Shown here in pieces: positions 41,728-49,278 of a stretch of 64,000 nt of DNA. The position numbers and the translations under genes were made by a program. The stretch is from Schaalia odontolytica (lineage in GTDB: Bacteria; Actinomycetota; Actinomycetes; Actinomycetales; Actinomycetaceae): positions 1,116,001 through 1,180,000 of the forward strand of contig NZ_CP102197.1 of the NCBI RefSeq assembly GCF_024584435.1, read 5' to 3'. Positions within the stretch are counted from its first letter, which is position 1. Each line of letters begins with the position of its first letter. The notes below the pieces were generated by a model. It was not told the origin of the DNA. It saw only the letters and a list, made by a program, of their open reading frames with translations, and searched no databases.

Positions 41728-41824
41728 GGATAGGTTATGCGGATACGGATAGGTTATTCACTTGCGGATAGGTTAATAAGCTATCCACATGCTCGTAACC
41801 TATCCACATGTTCGCAACCTATCC
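41728..41824. repeat. Mirror-symmetric 3+3 array of a 9-bp motif, 19-bp period
   Basis: GGATAGGTT occurs at 41728, 41747 and 41766 (exactly 19 bp apart). Its inverse, AACCTATCC (first copy AAGCTATCC), occurs at 41778, 41797 and 41816, again 19 bp apart. The two half arrays are mirror images about 41776, where the innermost pair forms an imperfect palindrome (41766-41786). Between motifs the sequence is not conserved on the left; on the right CACATG recurs. It lies between the dead hydrolase gene and the NADAR gene, in AT-richer DNA. It may be a multi-site operator, a partition- or replication-type iteron set, or an RNA hairpin with regular internal loops. Confidence 0.9.
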
Positions 41825-41902
41825 GCGTAGGCGAGCACGGAACCTCGATCCGAGATCACACTATTCCTCCACTGTCGAACAAAGTGACAGGTCAACAAAA
41901 AG

Positions 41903-42547
41903 CTATCGATACCCAAGTTCCAGAAACGCTCGAGGCGACTGCAGGGCATCCTCCAGAAGCCCCGCGCGGGCAAGACCCACCACTTTAGCCACAGTCCTTG
42001 CCTGACAGTTGATCGACCGCTCAGGATTATGCTCGATATCGGTGAATGCATCGAACATCATTACCTGCTCAACGATCTCATCATCACGACAAAGAGCCGA
42101 GGCGTACAACCAGTCGTAAAAATAAGTCTTCGGCTCTAATGGGAATTCATGTGCAAAATACTTGAAACCGACGAGCTTTCCACTTTCCCTCAGTCGCCGA
42201 TCTGTTTTTGCTGCACGACTCGAGACATCGAGAAGATCAACAAACGGGCCACCATGCGCAAACACCTTTGAAGCCTGGAACGCACATTCAACACTGTAAC
42301 TTCCGCGTTCCGGATGCTCAATCATCAAATTGAAAGCGCTTAACTGAACTCCAAGGTCTCTTTCACTCTTGGATGAAACCTCCAGAACGCGCGACGAAGG
42401 AAACTTAGCCACATACGACGCATGCAACCTTGCAATCGAACGCCGCTTCTGCTGAATAGAAGATCCGGAAAATTGTTCAAATTCCAGAGACAATTCCGAA
42501 ACATACGGACTCTCAGAGCCAGGCACAAACACCAGCCTACGAGCCAT
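41903..42547 (-). CDS. NADAR-domain antitoxin, DarT1-associated (DarG1-like), orphan
   Basis: 214 aa from ATG 42545-42547 (AAGG upstream; a GTG at 42565 is in frame). Blocks seen: ARRLVFVPGSESPYV, IARLHASY, LEVSSKSERDLGVQLSAFNLM, VECAFQASKVFAHGGPFVDLL, AKTDRRLRESGKLVGFKYFAHEFPLEPKTYFYDWLY, AFTDIEHNPERSINCQAR. This is the NADAR family paired with DarT1. DarT toxins ADP-ribosylate thymidine in DNA; NADAR antitoxins (DarG1) remove the mark. No DarT gene is found beside it. Base composition is clearly AT-richer than the neighbours, a sign of transfer. Confidence 0.85.
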   Translation of the reverse strand: MARRLVFVPGSESPYVSELSLEFEQFSGSSIQQKRRSIARLHASYVAKFPSSRVLEVSSKSERDLGVQLSAFNLMIEHPERGSYSVECAFQASKVFAHGGPFVDLLDVSSRAAKTDRRLRESGKLVGFKYFAHEFPLEPKTYFYDWLYASALCRDDEIVEQVMMFDAFTDIEHNPERSINCQARTVAKVVGLARAGLLEDALQSPRAFLELGYR

Positions 42548-42753
42548 GACGAGCCACCTTCTCACTCAACACGGTATCCAAACAATCAAGGAAGGCAAAA
42601 ATGCTCAAACTCTCGAGAATTTTCACTTTCCACTGACTACAGATTCTTTCATACTTATTCAAACTGCGCAACATTGCGCGCTCATTTTACGAAATGAGCC
42701 TGACAAACAAATCGCTTCGTTCCACTGCAAAGCCAGCCTGATATCAGACTCTG
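42548..42753. other. AT-rich spacer upstream of the NADAR gene
   Basis: 206 bp. Includes the perfect 8-bp hairpin GCTCATTT-TACG-AAATGAGC (42680-42699) and an overlapping TGCGCAA/TTGCGC repeat (about 42665-42679), both possible operator or leader elements of the minus-strand NADAR gene. No DarT-like frame is present. Confidence 0.5.
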
Positions 42754-43119
42754 CTATTGCCCTCTCGCACGTTTGCGAAAGGCCAGCGCGCCGAGGCCAT
42801 GGGCCGCGAAGCCGAGCAGGCTATAGCCCACCCCGTAGATGAGGGCACTGTCGTTGAGGAACAGGTACATCGGCGCCAAGAAACATACGAAGGGAGCGAG
42901 CAGCCACAGGAAGCTGAAGCCCTCCTTCACACCGTCCCACGCGCCGAAGGCCATCGCTAGTACCGGCAGGATCGCGAGCACGATCAGGAAGACAAGGCTC
43001 TTCACGATGTCCATCGAGTCCGAGAAGGACATGAAGCTGAACCAAGCCGCCGGCACCAGCATGTAGAGGCCGAACAGCACAGCAATACGAATCCACGTTG
43101 ATCTTGTCGCCCACCTCAT
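42754..43119 (-). CDS. Unknown four-helix membrane protein
   Basis: 121 aa. Four hydrophobic segments: WIRIAVLFGLYMLVPAAWFS, SLVFLIVLAILPVLAMAFGAW, FLWLLAPFVCFLAPMYLFL and ALIYGVGYSLLGFAAHGLGAL, with a basic C-terminal tail RKRARGQ. I recognise no family. GC content is back to the level of the housekeeping genes, unlike the NADAR gene. No strong ribosome site is seen before the ATG at 43117-43119; the AT-rich upstream gives room for a promoter. Confidence 0.6.
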   Translation of the reverse strand: MRWATRSTWIRIAVLFGLYMLVPAAWFSFMSFSDSMDIVKSLVFLIVLAILPVLAMAFGAWDGVKEGFSFLWLLAPFVCFLAPMYLFLNDSALIYGVGYSLLGFAAHGLGALAFRKRARGQ

Positions 43120-43285
43120 GAATCAATGATACGTGAATGATCAGAAAGAAAATGGGATTCGACACCCGAGCGGCTCCGATGACATGACTATGCGTCGATG
43201 GAGCCAGCACCAAGGCTGGACCCCATCGACGCGTTGACTGCACACCCCTCAGCGTCCCCACGAGGAGACGGCCTCGGGCAACTAG

Positions 43286-43465
43286 CTATCCGCAGAAGCT
43301 GCCAAATAGGCCGCGCTTCTTCCGGGCGGCGGCATACTCCTCGTCGGTGTGCTCCTTATTGCACCACTGTTCGTCGGGCACCCGGGCCTTCACCGAGTCG
43401 ATGTGCTTGCCGCAGCCCTTCCAGGTGGTCTTTCCGCATACCTCGCAGGTGGTGGGTCGACACAT
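43286..43465 (-). CDS. 59-aa Cys-rich small protein
   Basis: MCRPTTCEVCGKTTWKGCGK...QWCNKEHT...GLFGSFCG, 59 aa with six Cys and two His, including a CEVCGKxxWxGCGxH zinc-binding-type motif. AAGGAG lies 6 nt before the ATG, so the start is well supported. It follows the CstR-like gene by 93 bp in the same direction. Similar small zinc-ribbon proteins are widespread in actinobacteria with unknown function. A role with the persulfide operon is only suggested by position. Confidence 0.75.
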   Translation of the reverse strand: MCRPTTCEVCGKTTWKGCGKHIDSVKARVPDEQWCNKEHTDEEYAAARKKRGLFGSFCG

Positions 43466-43558
43466 TGTTTTCTCCTTGTGGTGTTGTGCCTCGGATCCGT
43501 TGCGGATTCGTTGCGCATTGATAAGTGTTCTATTCGTGATAGTGGATCTATCGACGCT

Positions 43559-43864
43559 TTAGGTCAGGCGGAGGAAAAGCTGCTCAAGCTCCTCCATCGT
43601 CACCCTGTCCGCGGCCACGAACGATTCCGTTCGCGCCGACAGAGGGTCGGCCTCGTTCCGTGAGCCGACAACCTCCTGCGCACACTGCGACATGATCGTC
43701 GCGACCGCGAGGTAGCTGGCTCGTTTCATCGCGGAGTTAACGGCCGCGAACTGAGTCAAGACCTCCCGGCAGTTACCGTCCCCGCTTTCCAGCTGCTCGA
43801 TGAGAGCGTCGAGTTGGCCGCGGGCGCGTTTGAGGCGATTGACGATCTGTGCTTGCGTTGCCAT
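43559..43864 (-). CDS. CsoR/CstR-family persulfide- or metal-sensing repressor
   Basis: 101 aa, all-helical DUF156 protein: IVNRLKRARGQLDALIEQLESGDGNCREVLTQFAAVNSAMKRASYLAVATIMSQCAQEV. The two cysteines at 32 and 61 are the reactive pair of the family. The His that copper-type CsoR places in the second helix is not seen next to Cys61, and the partner gene is a CoA-disulfide reductase with rhodanese, so a CstR-type sulfur sensor is more likely. It follows the oxidoreductase by 3 bp. A typical operator lies at 45605-45620. Confidence 0.9.
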   Translation of the reverse strand: MATQAQIVNRLKRARGQLDALIEQLESGDGNCREVLTQFAAVNSAMKRASYLAVATIMSQCAQEVVGSRNEADPLSARTESFVAADRVTMEELEQLFLRLT

Positions 43865-43867
43865 GCG

Positions 43868-45547
43868 CTAGCGGTCCCCTTCCGCGGCGAGCACGGTCTC
43901 GGCCCTCTCGCCGAGCCACGCCCGCAGCGTCTGGATACCGCCCGACAGCATGGTCACGTTGAAGCCTGCCGCGCGCACGATGCGGTAGCCAATCCAGGAG
44001 CGCACGCCGGCGGCGCACATGACGACGAATGGCCGGTCGCCGATCTCCTCGTCGACCCAGGCTTGCACCTCGTCGAGGCGGTCGCGCAGCTGCGTGTGGG
44101 GAATGTTCAAGGAGTTGGGCATGTGACCCTGCGCGTACTCGGCCGGCGTGCGCACGTCCAACACCGGCATGTCCTCGGTGAGCTCGTTTGGTCCGGTCAG
44201 TGCCAGCTGCCCGGTCAGCACGTTGTGGGCGACCATGCCGGTCTGGTTCACCGGGTCCTTGGCTTGGCCATACGGTGGCGCGTACGCCAGATCCAGGTCC
44301 ATGAGATCGGGGGCTGCGAGGCGGGCCCGCATCGCCGTCGCAATGACGTCGATCCTGCGGTCCACGCCTTCGGCGCCGACCGCTTGCGCGCCGAGGATCT
44401 GCCCGTCGGTGCCGACGTGCATGAGGATGTGCACGGGCTGGGCACCGGGGAAATAGCCCGCGTGCTGGTTCGCGTGCGTGTGCACCGTGAAGTACTCGGC
44501 GCCCGCAGCGTCCAGGGTCGCGCGGTTGGCACCGGTCATGGCGGCGGTGAGACCGCCCACCCGGACGATAGCGGTGCCCTGGGGGCTCGGGATAGGTCGG
44601 GCGGTGGCCTCGCCGCATTCGGCGTCGGCGATCGCGTCGGCGATGAGGCGTCCGCCGCGGTTCGCGGGACCGGCCAGTGCAACTGGATGGTCCTGGTCAC
44701 AGCCGATCGTGCCGTCGCCGATCGCATAGATGTCGTCGGCGCTGGTGCGACCGTGATCGTCAATGAGGACGTAGCCCCGGCGGGTCCGGATGCCAGCTGC
44801 CTGGGCGACCGCAGTGTCGGGGCGGACGCCGGTGGACAGGACGATGATGTCGGCGTCCAGCGCGGTGCCGTCGGAGAAGGTCACGACATCGTTGTTGTCA
44901 GCGTGGGCGATGGCCTGGGCGGCGACGCCCGCGTGGACGTGCACGCCCAGGTTTCGCAGCTCTTGGGCGACCAGCGTTGCCATCTCGACCTCGAGCGGCG
45001 GCAGGACGTGCTCGGCGAGCTCGACGAGGTGGGTTTCGAAACCACGAGCGGCGAGGGCCTCGGCGGCCTCGATACCGATGAAGCCGGCTCCGAGGACGAC
45101 GGCGCGACTGCCCGTCGCCTCGCGCAGGGCGAGGGCGTCGTCAACCGTGCGGAGGGCGTGTACGCGCGGGGAGTCGAGGCCGTCGATCGGCGGACGTGCG
45201 GCGAGCGCGCCGGGAGAGAGGATCAGGTAGTCGTAGGAAAGCGTGTAGGTGTTGCCCGCGCCCATGTCGGCGACCGCGACGCAGTGGTTATCGGGGTCGA
45301 TCTCCGTGACCTCGGAGTTGATGCGCACGTCCAGATTCAGGGCGGCCTTGAGGGATTGCGGGGTGTGCAGGAGGAGCTTGGCGGGGTCGTCGATCTCGCC
45401 GCCGACGTAGTACGGGAGACCGCAGTTCGCGAAAGACACGTAGCTCCCGCGCTCCAGGACGATGATCTCCGCTGCCTCGTCGCGCCTGCGCAGGCGCGCC
45501 GCCGCGCTCATGCCACCCGCGACCCCTCCGACGACCACTACTCGCAT
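43868..45547 (-). CDS. CoA-disulfide/persulfide reductase with C-terminal rhodanese domain
   Basis: 559 aa from ATG 45545-45547. The N-terminal FAD-binding VVVGGVAGGMSAAARLRR is followed by the CoADR active-site SFANCGLPYY with Cys42, NAD-binding VLGAGFIGIEAAEAL and GYVLIDDHGRTSADDIYAIGD. The final 100 residues are a rhodanese with active loop MCAAGVRS. Such enzymes reduce CoA-persulfide or CoA-disulfide and handle reactive sulfur. Co-transcribed with the CstR-like repressor, which supports this role. Complete active sites, so likely functional. Confidence 0.93.
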   Translation of the reverse strand: MRVVVVGGVAGGMSAAARLRRRDEAAEIIVLERGSYVSFANCGLPYYVGGEIDDPAKLLLHTPQSLKAALNLDVRINSEVTEIDPDNHCVAVADMGAGNTYTLSYDYLILSPGALAARPPIDGLDSPRVHALRTVDDALALREATGSRAVVLGAGFIGIEAAEALAARGFETHLVELAEHVLPPLEVEMATLVAQELRNLGVHVHAGVAAQAIAHADNNDVVTFSDGTALDADIIVLSTGVRPDTAVAQAAGIRTRRGYVLIDDHGRTSADDIYAIGDGTIGCDQDHPVALAGPANRGGRLIADAIADAECGEATARPIPSPQGTAIVRVGGLTAAMTGANRATLDAAGAEYFTVHTHANQHAGYFPGAQPVHILMHVGTDGQILGAQAVGAEGVDRRIDVIATAMRARLAAPDLMDLDLAYAPPYGQAKDPVNQTGMVAHNVLTGQLALTGPNELTEDMPVLDVRTPAEYAQGHMPNSLNIPHTQLRDRLDEVQAWVDEEIGDRPFVVMCAAGVRSWIGYRIVRAAGFNVTMLSGGIQTLRAWLGERAETVLAAEGDR

Positions 45548-45601
45548 GTTCCGCTCACTTCCTGTCTCCAATGCCGAGGCGCGCCTGCCACAACAAGAGC
45601 A

Positions 45602-45630
45602 ATAATACCCCTGGGGGTATCAAGAGGCAA
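45602..45630 (-). promoter_or_regulatory. Promoter and CstR-type operator of the reductase operon
   Basis: On the minus strand TTGCCT (45625-45630) and TATTAT (45602-45607) are 17 bp apart. Between and over them is ATACCCCTGGGGGTAT (45605-45620), 7-bp inverted arms around TG, the classic G-tract operator of CsoR/CstR proteins. Binding would block RNA polymerase directly. Confidence 0.8.
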
Positions 45631-45946
45631 CGGTAACTCCGCGCCCAACCATCACAACATCGCGCCTCAGCACACAAGACCGGTAGCGTCCCACATAGTG
45701 GTGCAACCGTGTGGTGATCGGCCCGTTTGACATGCGTGCGGTCACCGCGTGATCCTTCGAGAAAGCTCTCCACTTCTCACTCGAAACGATGTGGAGGCAC
45801 AACGATGACCGCTCCTCGCGTTATCGACCCCGCTGGTGGGGCAGCAGGCGGCGATCGCCGCAGGGACGCGGGCGCATCCGGAAGTTGAGCACAAACGCGA
45901 GGAGGGGGTCTCGACCCACGGCGCAACGTGTATTTTTGACGCATAG
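45631..45946. other. Spacer between reductase operon and XRE-ImmA operon
   Basis: Contains only short frames. One at 45805-45883 (25 codons) has GGAGG at good distance but no recognisable sequence. A stretch at about 45806-45943 in the +1 frame (VGQQAAIAAGTRAHPEVEHKREE) looks coding-like but lacks a start; it may be a leftover gene end. Confidence 0.35.
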
Positions 45947-45973
45947 TATTCCTCGTAGGCACGAGGAGGAATA
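45947..45973 (+). promoter_or_regulatory. Hairpin covering the ribosome site of the XRE-ImmA operon
   Basis: CCTCGT (45951-45956) and ACGAGG (45961-45966) pair around AGGC, extended by TATT/AATA. The right arm contains the GAGGAGGA Shine-Dalgarno of the gene at 45976. TAGTAT (45944-45949) could be the -10. Either an operator palindrome or an RNA hairpin hiding the ribosome site. Confidence 0.5.
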
Positions 45974-45975
45974 TT

Positions 45976-46146
45976 ATGCCCAACAAGGACATGATTGCAG
46001 TTATCCAGCGCGCAGCCGAAGCTCTCTCCCCCGCCATGTGGTCCGCGCATGGGGCAGCGCTTCAGGACGCCGATTCACGTATGCGCGGCCTCGCGCACGA
46101 GAGATACCCTGCGCTGCGTCCGCTCGTCGCGCGCGAGTCTGCGTGA
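45976..46146 (+). CDS. 56-aa small protein, first gene of the XRE-ImmA operon
   Basis: MPNKDMIAVIQRAAEALSPA...GLAHERYPALRPLVARESA, 56 aa, amphipathic helices expected. A strong GAGGAGGA lies 6 nt before the ATG. I recognise no family. The next gene starts 7 nt after its stop, so the two are co-translated. Position before a regulator-protease gene suggests a small antitoxin, toxin or substrate of the protease, but this is conjecture. Confidence 0.6.
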   Translation: MPNKDMIAVIQRAAEALSPAMWSAHGAALQDADSRMRGLAHERYPALRPLVARESA

Positions 46147-46153
46147 GCTCCTG

Positions 46154-46618
46154 ATGGCCGATGAGATTCTTCCTCCGGGGTGGCGCATTGCCGGTAGGCC
46201 GCAGCAGATGGCGCAACTGATCATAGAGTCGGACGATGTCACTGCGCGATTCTTGAAGGAGTCGCCGACGGTTTTCCCCAGCGGGGTTCCAGCTGCGGGC
46301 AGGAATGGGGCACGACAGGCCTTTTGGCAACCCCCTCTCCTTGAGGTCGACAGCCCGATACCCCAGCTGAATCTTCTGCTCCTGTGGGACAACAACACCC
46401 CTGGCCGCGCGGATGACGGTTTCACCCTGCGCCTGGTTCACCCGAAGGGGCAAGGAAGGTACCTGGGTAAGACTCCTATCGATGCAAGCATTCCCCTGAG
46501 CGAGGACCTCAAGGGGTTGAAGTCTTTGCGGTTCACTGATGCGCAAGAGAACGCGCAGGAGGACTTCTTTGCGCAGATCGACGCCGACGAGGCTGAGGGA
46601 CATGGCTTCGCGGGCTAA
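46154..46618 (+). CDS. 154-aa unknown protein, second gene of the XRE-ImmA operon
   Basis: Starts at ATG 46154 (MADEILPPGWRIAGRP), 7 nt after the previous stop, with no clear ribosome site, so translation is probably coupled. Segments seen: LIIESDDVTARFLKES, QPPLLEVDSPIPQLNLLLLWD, FTLRLVHPKGQGRYLGKTPID; acidic C terminus (FFAQIDADEAEGHG). No signal peptide or membrane helix. I recognise no family. It overlaps the start of the XRE-ImmA gene by 17 bp, so the three genes form one unit. Confidence 0.65.
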   Translation: MADEILPPGWRIAGRPQQMAQLIIESDDVTARFLKESPTVFPSGVPAAGRNGARQAFWQPPLLEVDSPIPQLNLLLLWDNNTPGRADDGFTLRLVHPKGQGRYLGKTPIDASIPLSEDLKGLKSLRFTDAQENAQEDFFAQIDADEAEGHGFAG

Positions 46619-47732
46619 CTACTACGGTGGGCGCCTGGGGGTTCTCCTTGCCCTGGAGGGGATAACGCAGGCACAGGTAGCCGAGCGGCTTGGAGTATCG
46701 CAGGGAGCTGTCTCGAAGGTCATCCACGGCGTATCACCGCTTTCCGAGGACCTGGCTGTTCGGCTCGCTGCTGAATTCACCGTTCCCCTCTCATTCTTTG
46801 CGCGCGCGCCGCGGGCATCAGACGCTGCTGCGGTGACGTTCCGCAAGAAGGCGTCGACGAGGGCCTTTGAGGAGCGTAGGATCGGGGCGCTCGCGCAGCT
46901 TGCGGGGGACCTGTGGCGCGCAGCGTCGCAGCGTTCGGGATACTATCCGTTCACACCTCCCGACGTGCTGGACATGGATGCGGACGATGCAGCCACGGCG
47001 GTCCGTGAGGCCGCAGGATTAGGAGCGGACGCCCCGGTCGCATCGATGACTCGCATGGTGGAGCGTATGGGTGTTGCGGTCGTCGCAAACCTGGACCCAC
47101 AACGTTCCTATGGAACGACAATGGCGGGCGTATCGCGCCCCTCTGCCAGTGAGAATCGGCCCGTGATAGCAACCTTGGGGCCCGAGCGGGGCGACGTACA
47201 GCGCATGACGATCGCCCACGAGCTCGCTCATCTGCTCTTCGACCACGACCTGGCGACCCCTCCTCGTGCGAGGTCGCCACGTGAACGCATGGCCTTCGAA
47301 TTCGCGGGAGCGCTCCTCCTGCCAGCGGCACCCATGCGCGCCTCAATTGGCGAGCGGTCGACGATTCCCGACTACATGCGCCTCAAGGCACGATTCGGGG
47401 TGTCACTCATGGCCATCGTGAAGCGCGCCGAAGGGCTACACCTGATCTCGCCCGGGCGCGCGAAGAGCATGTACGGACAGATCAACGCGCGCGGCTGGCG
47501 ACTCGACGAACCCGTTGACGTCCCCGTCGAAAGGCCCTCACTCCTCACGCAGGCAACCGAACGCGCCTGGCCGGGCACCCCTCTCAAACGAGTCAGCGAA
47601 GCAACAGGCGTACCCACCACGCTTATCACCGCCTGGACAGGCACCAACTCCAACGCAGCCCACCAGCAGCAGGGCGCCGAGGTCATCAACCTCGCCGCTA
47701 GACGAGCACTGCTCTCAACTACCTCACGATGA
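46602..47732 (+). CDS. XRE-family regulator with ImmA/IrrE metallopeptidase domain
   Basis: 376 aa from ATG 46602. The N-terminal XRE helix-turn-helix (about 12-65, GITQAQVAERLGVSQGAVSKVIHG) is followed by a gluzincin domain with HELAH at 206-210 and FDHD just after. ImmA/IrrE proteases cleave repressors or antitoxins in ICEBs1, phages and the Deinococcus stress response. Here the regulator and protease are in one protein, as in many COG2856 members. It is co-transcribed with two unknown small proteins, which are its likely partners or substrates. Confidence 0.9.
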   Translation: MASRANYYGGRLGVLLALEGITQAQVAERLGVSQGAVSKVIHGVSPLSEDLAVRLAAEFTVPLSFFARAPRASDAAAVTFRKKASTRAFEERRIGALAQLAGDLWRAASQRSGYYPFTPPDVLDMDADDAATAVREAAGLGADAPVASMTRMVERMGVAVVANLDPQRSYGTTMAGVSRPSASENRPVIATLGPERGDVQRMTIAHELAHLLFDHDLATPPRARSPRERMAFEFAGALLLPAAPMRASIGERSTIPDYMRLKARFGVSLMAIVKRAEGLHLISPGRAKSMYGQINARGWRLDEPVDVPVERPSLLTQATERAWPGTPLKRVSEATGVPTTLITAWTGTNSNAAHQQQGAEVINLAARRALLSTTSR

Positions 47733-48151
47733 CCCACCCCACACCAAACTCCGACGAGACCCACATGGGCGCTCGCGGGAGTCTTTGTGCGCTGGGCGCA
47801 TGAACAGTGCCCGTTTTAGGCGCGTTCTCGGCCCCTCAGGAGTGGCATTGTGTCTGGGCGCGGCACTACCAGGCCTCGACAACCCCGCCGGGCAGGTCGA
47901 TCTCCTCGGCGATGAGAGCCGGGCCCGGCCCGACGAGACTGCCGGCGCGTGGGTACAGGCCCAGGGCAATGAACCAGCGGGCGACGCAGACACGACCTGC
48001 GCCGCAAACACCGCGATCGCGCCACCAGACGGAGCACGCGCATTCATTGCCGTGCCTCCACGCTCTCAATCTGAGGAATACACTCCACTGTTCACTCGGT
48101 GTTGTTCTCCAGCTTTGAGCCGCGAGGCGCACCGTACCGTGGACGGTACTC
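47733..48151. other. Degenerate stretch after the XRE-ImmA gene
   Basis: No complete gene. On the minus strand GGAGG followed by ATG at about 48047 opens a frame (MNARAPSGGAIAVFAAQV) that in a shifted frame continues VARWFIALGLYPRAGSLVGPGPALIAEEIDLPGGVVEAW to a stop at 47866. This looks like the remains of a short gene broken by a frameshift. Confidence 0.4.
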
Positions 48152-48370
48152 TCAGCGCAACCGTGCACCCTCCCACGCATCGGAGCGAACCAACACCACC
48201 GCCAAGCCAGCGAGTACCAGGCCGGGAACAAGCAACCACTCGGGCCAGCCCCCTTGGTTCTCGAGGCCGCGCATACCCAGCCCCTTCACAAGGCCGAACG
48301 CCAAGGCCAGGCCACCATTCAACGATCGTCACAGCCACAAAGACCGACGGGACGTGATATCCTTCTTCAC
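48152..48370 (-). pseudogene. Small membrane protein with an internal stop
   Basis: From GTG 48368-48370 the frame reads MKKDITSRRSLWL, TGA (48329-48331), then RSLNGGLALAFGLVKGLGM...GGWPEWLLVPGLVLAGLAVVLVRSDAWEGARLR and stop. About 72 codons with two membrane segments. Codon 14 is a stop, perhaps from TGG. Family unknown. Confidence 0.45.
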
Positions 48371-48760
48371 GAGCAACCTTTTCGCCTGCTCTCGCGCCCC
48401 CGCGTTGCAAACGCTGGGGCGCATCTCTTTACCTTGTTCGCCGACGAACGTCATTCCTCGCGACGGCGTGGGCGGTCTACCAGGTGCTCGCCAGAATCCG
48501 AATCGGCGGGGTGAGTCTTCTCGAGCGGGTGCGGGTCGTGACTCCTGGCGGTCAGATCCGCGCTGGCATCTAGGGTGAGGCCGGGGGCGCGGTCAGGAGG
48601 GCGGCAGTGCCGCGGGTCCAACTCGATAACGTCGTCGGAGCGCTAAGCTCCAGCGCATCATCGAGGATCTTCTCTTGACGCTCCCGAAAGGGATGAGGCT
48701 TCTGCCCATCCCGGACCCTCCAAGCGAGATCATGTCCGACATCTGAGGAGGATACCAACG
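48371..48760. other. Region with a short coding-like fragment
   Basis: No intact gene. On the plus strand a frame ending at 48746 (LQRIIEDLLLTLPKGMRLLPIPDPPSEIMSDI) has protein-like composition, lacks a start and stops 15 bp before a strong terminator; it is probably the tail of a lost gene. Confidence 0.4.
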
Positions 48761-48809
48761 CGGCCCCGGCCACTGGAAGACATCTTCCGGCGGCCGGGGC
48801 CGTTTTGTT
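48761..48809 (+). terminator. Strong rho-independent terminator
   Basis: CGGCCCCGGCC (48761-48771) pairs with GGCCGGGGCCG (48792-48802) and is followed by TTTTGTT. A second stem (GGAAGA/TCTTCC) lies inside the loop. It is the best terminator in the window yet ends only a gene fragment. Confidence 0.8.
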
Positions 48810-49009
48810 GTACCCACCGCGTACCCCAGCCGAGGCGGGCATCGCTGCTATTGCAGGCGATGAGTGGGAATCTGTGGAGCTCAGGGGGCACGTGTCGAAC
48901 TCGTGCCGACTCGCGATCACCTTTTGTTGGTGGCCATGGCAGCGTGAGGCGCGCTCAACCTCCTCGTCGGGGTAGAGGGCAAGCATCCCAGAGATTTCCT
49001 CAACCACCT

Positions 49010-49207
49010 TTCCTGCTACGCGTCAACGACCGCAATATTGTGGTGGCACCTCCACGTTCCGGAAAAGGAAATGACGGGCAGCCCAGCGGATGGGAAATCG
49101 TCCGAACCGTTGATATTCCAGTCGAACTCCACTCCGGTACAAATACTGTGACCATCTCAGGGAACACCCCATGGGCTCCTGATATTGATCGAGTGATTGT
49201 TCGCTAG
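49010..49207 (+). pseudogene. C-terminal remnant of a carbohydrate-binding module protein
   Basis: The frame FLLRVNDRNIVVAPPRSG...GWEIVRTVDIPVELHSGTNTVTISGNTPWAPDIDRVIVR ends at TAG 49205-49207. This is the last part of a CBM35/CBM6-like beta-sandwich, usually found at the end of secreted glycoside hydrolases (GTNT...APDIDR is typical). The rest of the protein is absent, and the sequence to the left does not continue it. It suggests that a glycosidase gene once stood next to the LacI-regulated importer. Confidence 0.65.
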
Positions 49208-49214
49208 CGACGTC

Positions 49215-49256
49215 TGTGGGTGGAGGAGAAAGCTATAGATCCCCTCCACCCACAGT
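49215..49256. terminator. Bidirectional terminator between the CBM remnant and lacI
   Basis: CTGTGGGTGGAG (49215-49226) and CTCCACCCACAG (49245-49256), perfect 12 bp. TCCGTTTTC follows on the plus strand; on the minus strand it lies 23 bp after the LacI stop. Confidence 0.75.
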
Positions 49257-49278
49257 CCGTTTTCACGAGAAAAGATCC

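Noticed and set aside
41779..41812. DnaA boxes of a replication origin
   Set aside because: Only two near matches (TATCCACA), both inside the 19-bp array; no dnaA, dnaN or repA gene nearby.
41728..41824. CRISPR-like array
   Set aside because: Motif is 9 bp, half of the copies are inverted, and intervals are 10 bp; no cas genes.
45805..45883. 25-codon frame with GGAGG before the ATG
   Set aside because: Too short, low-complexity Ala/Gly/Arg sequence, and no conservation could be judged.
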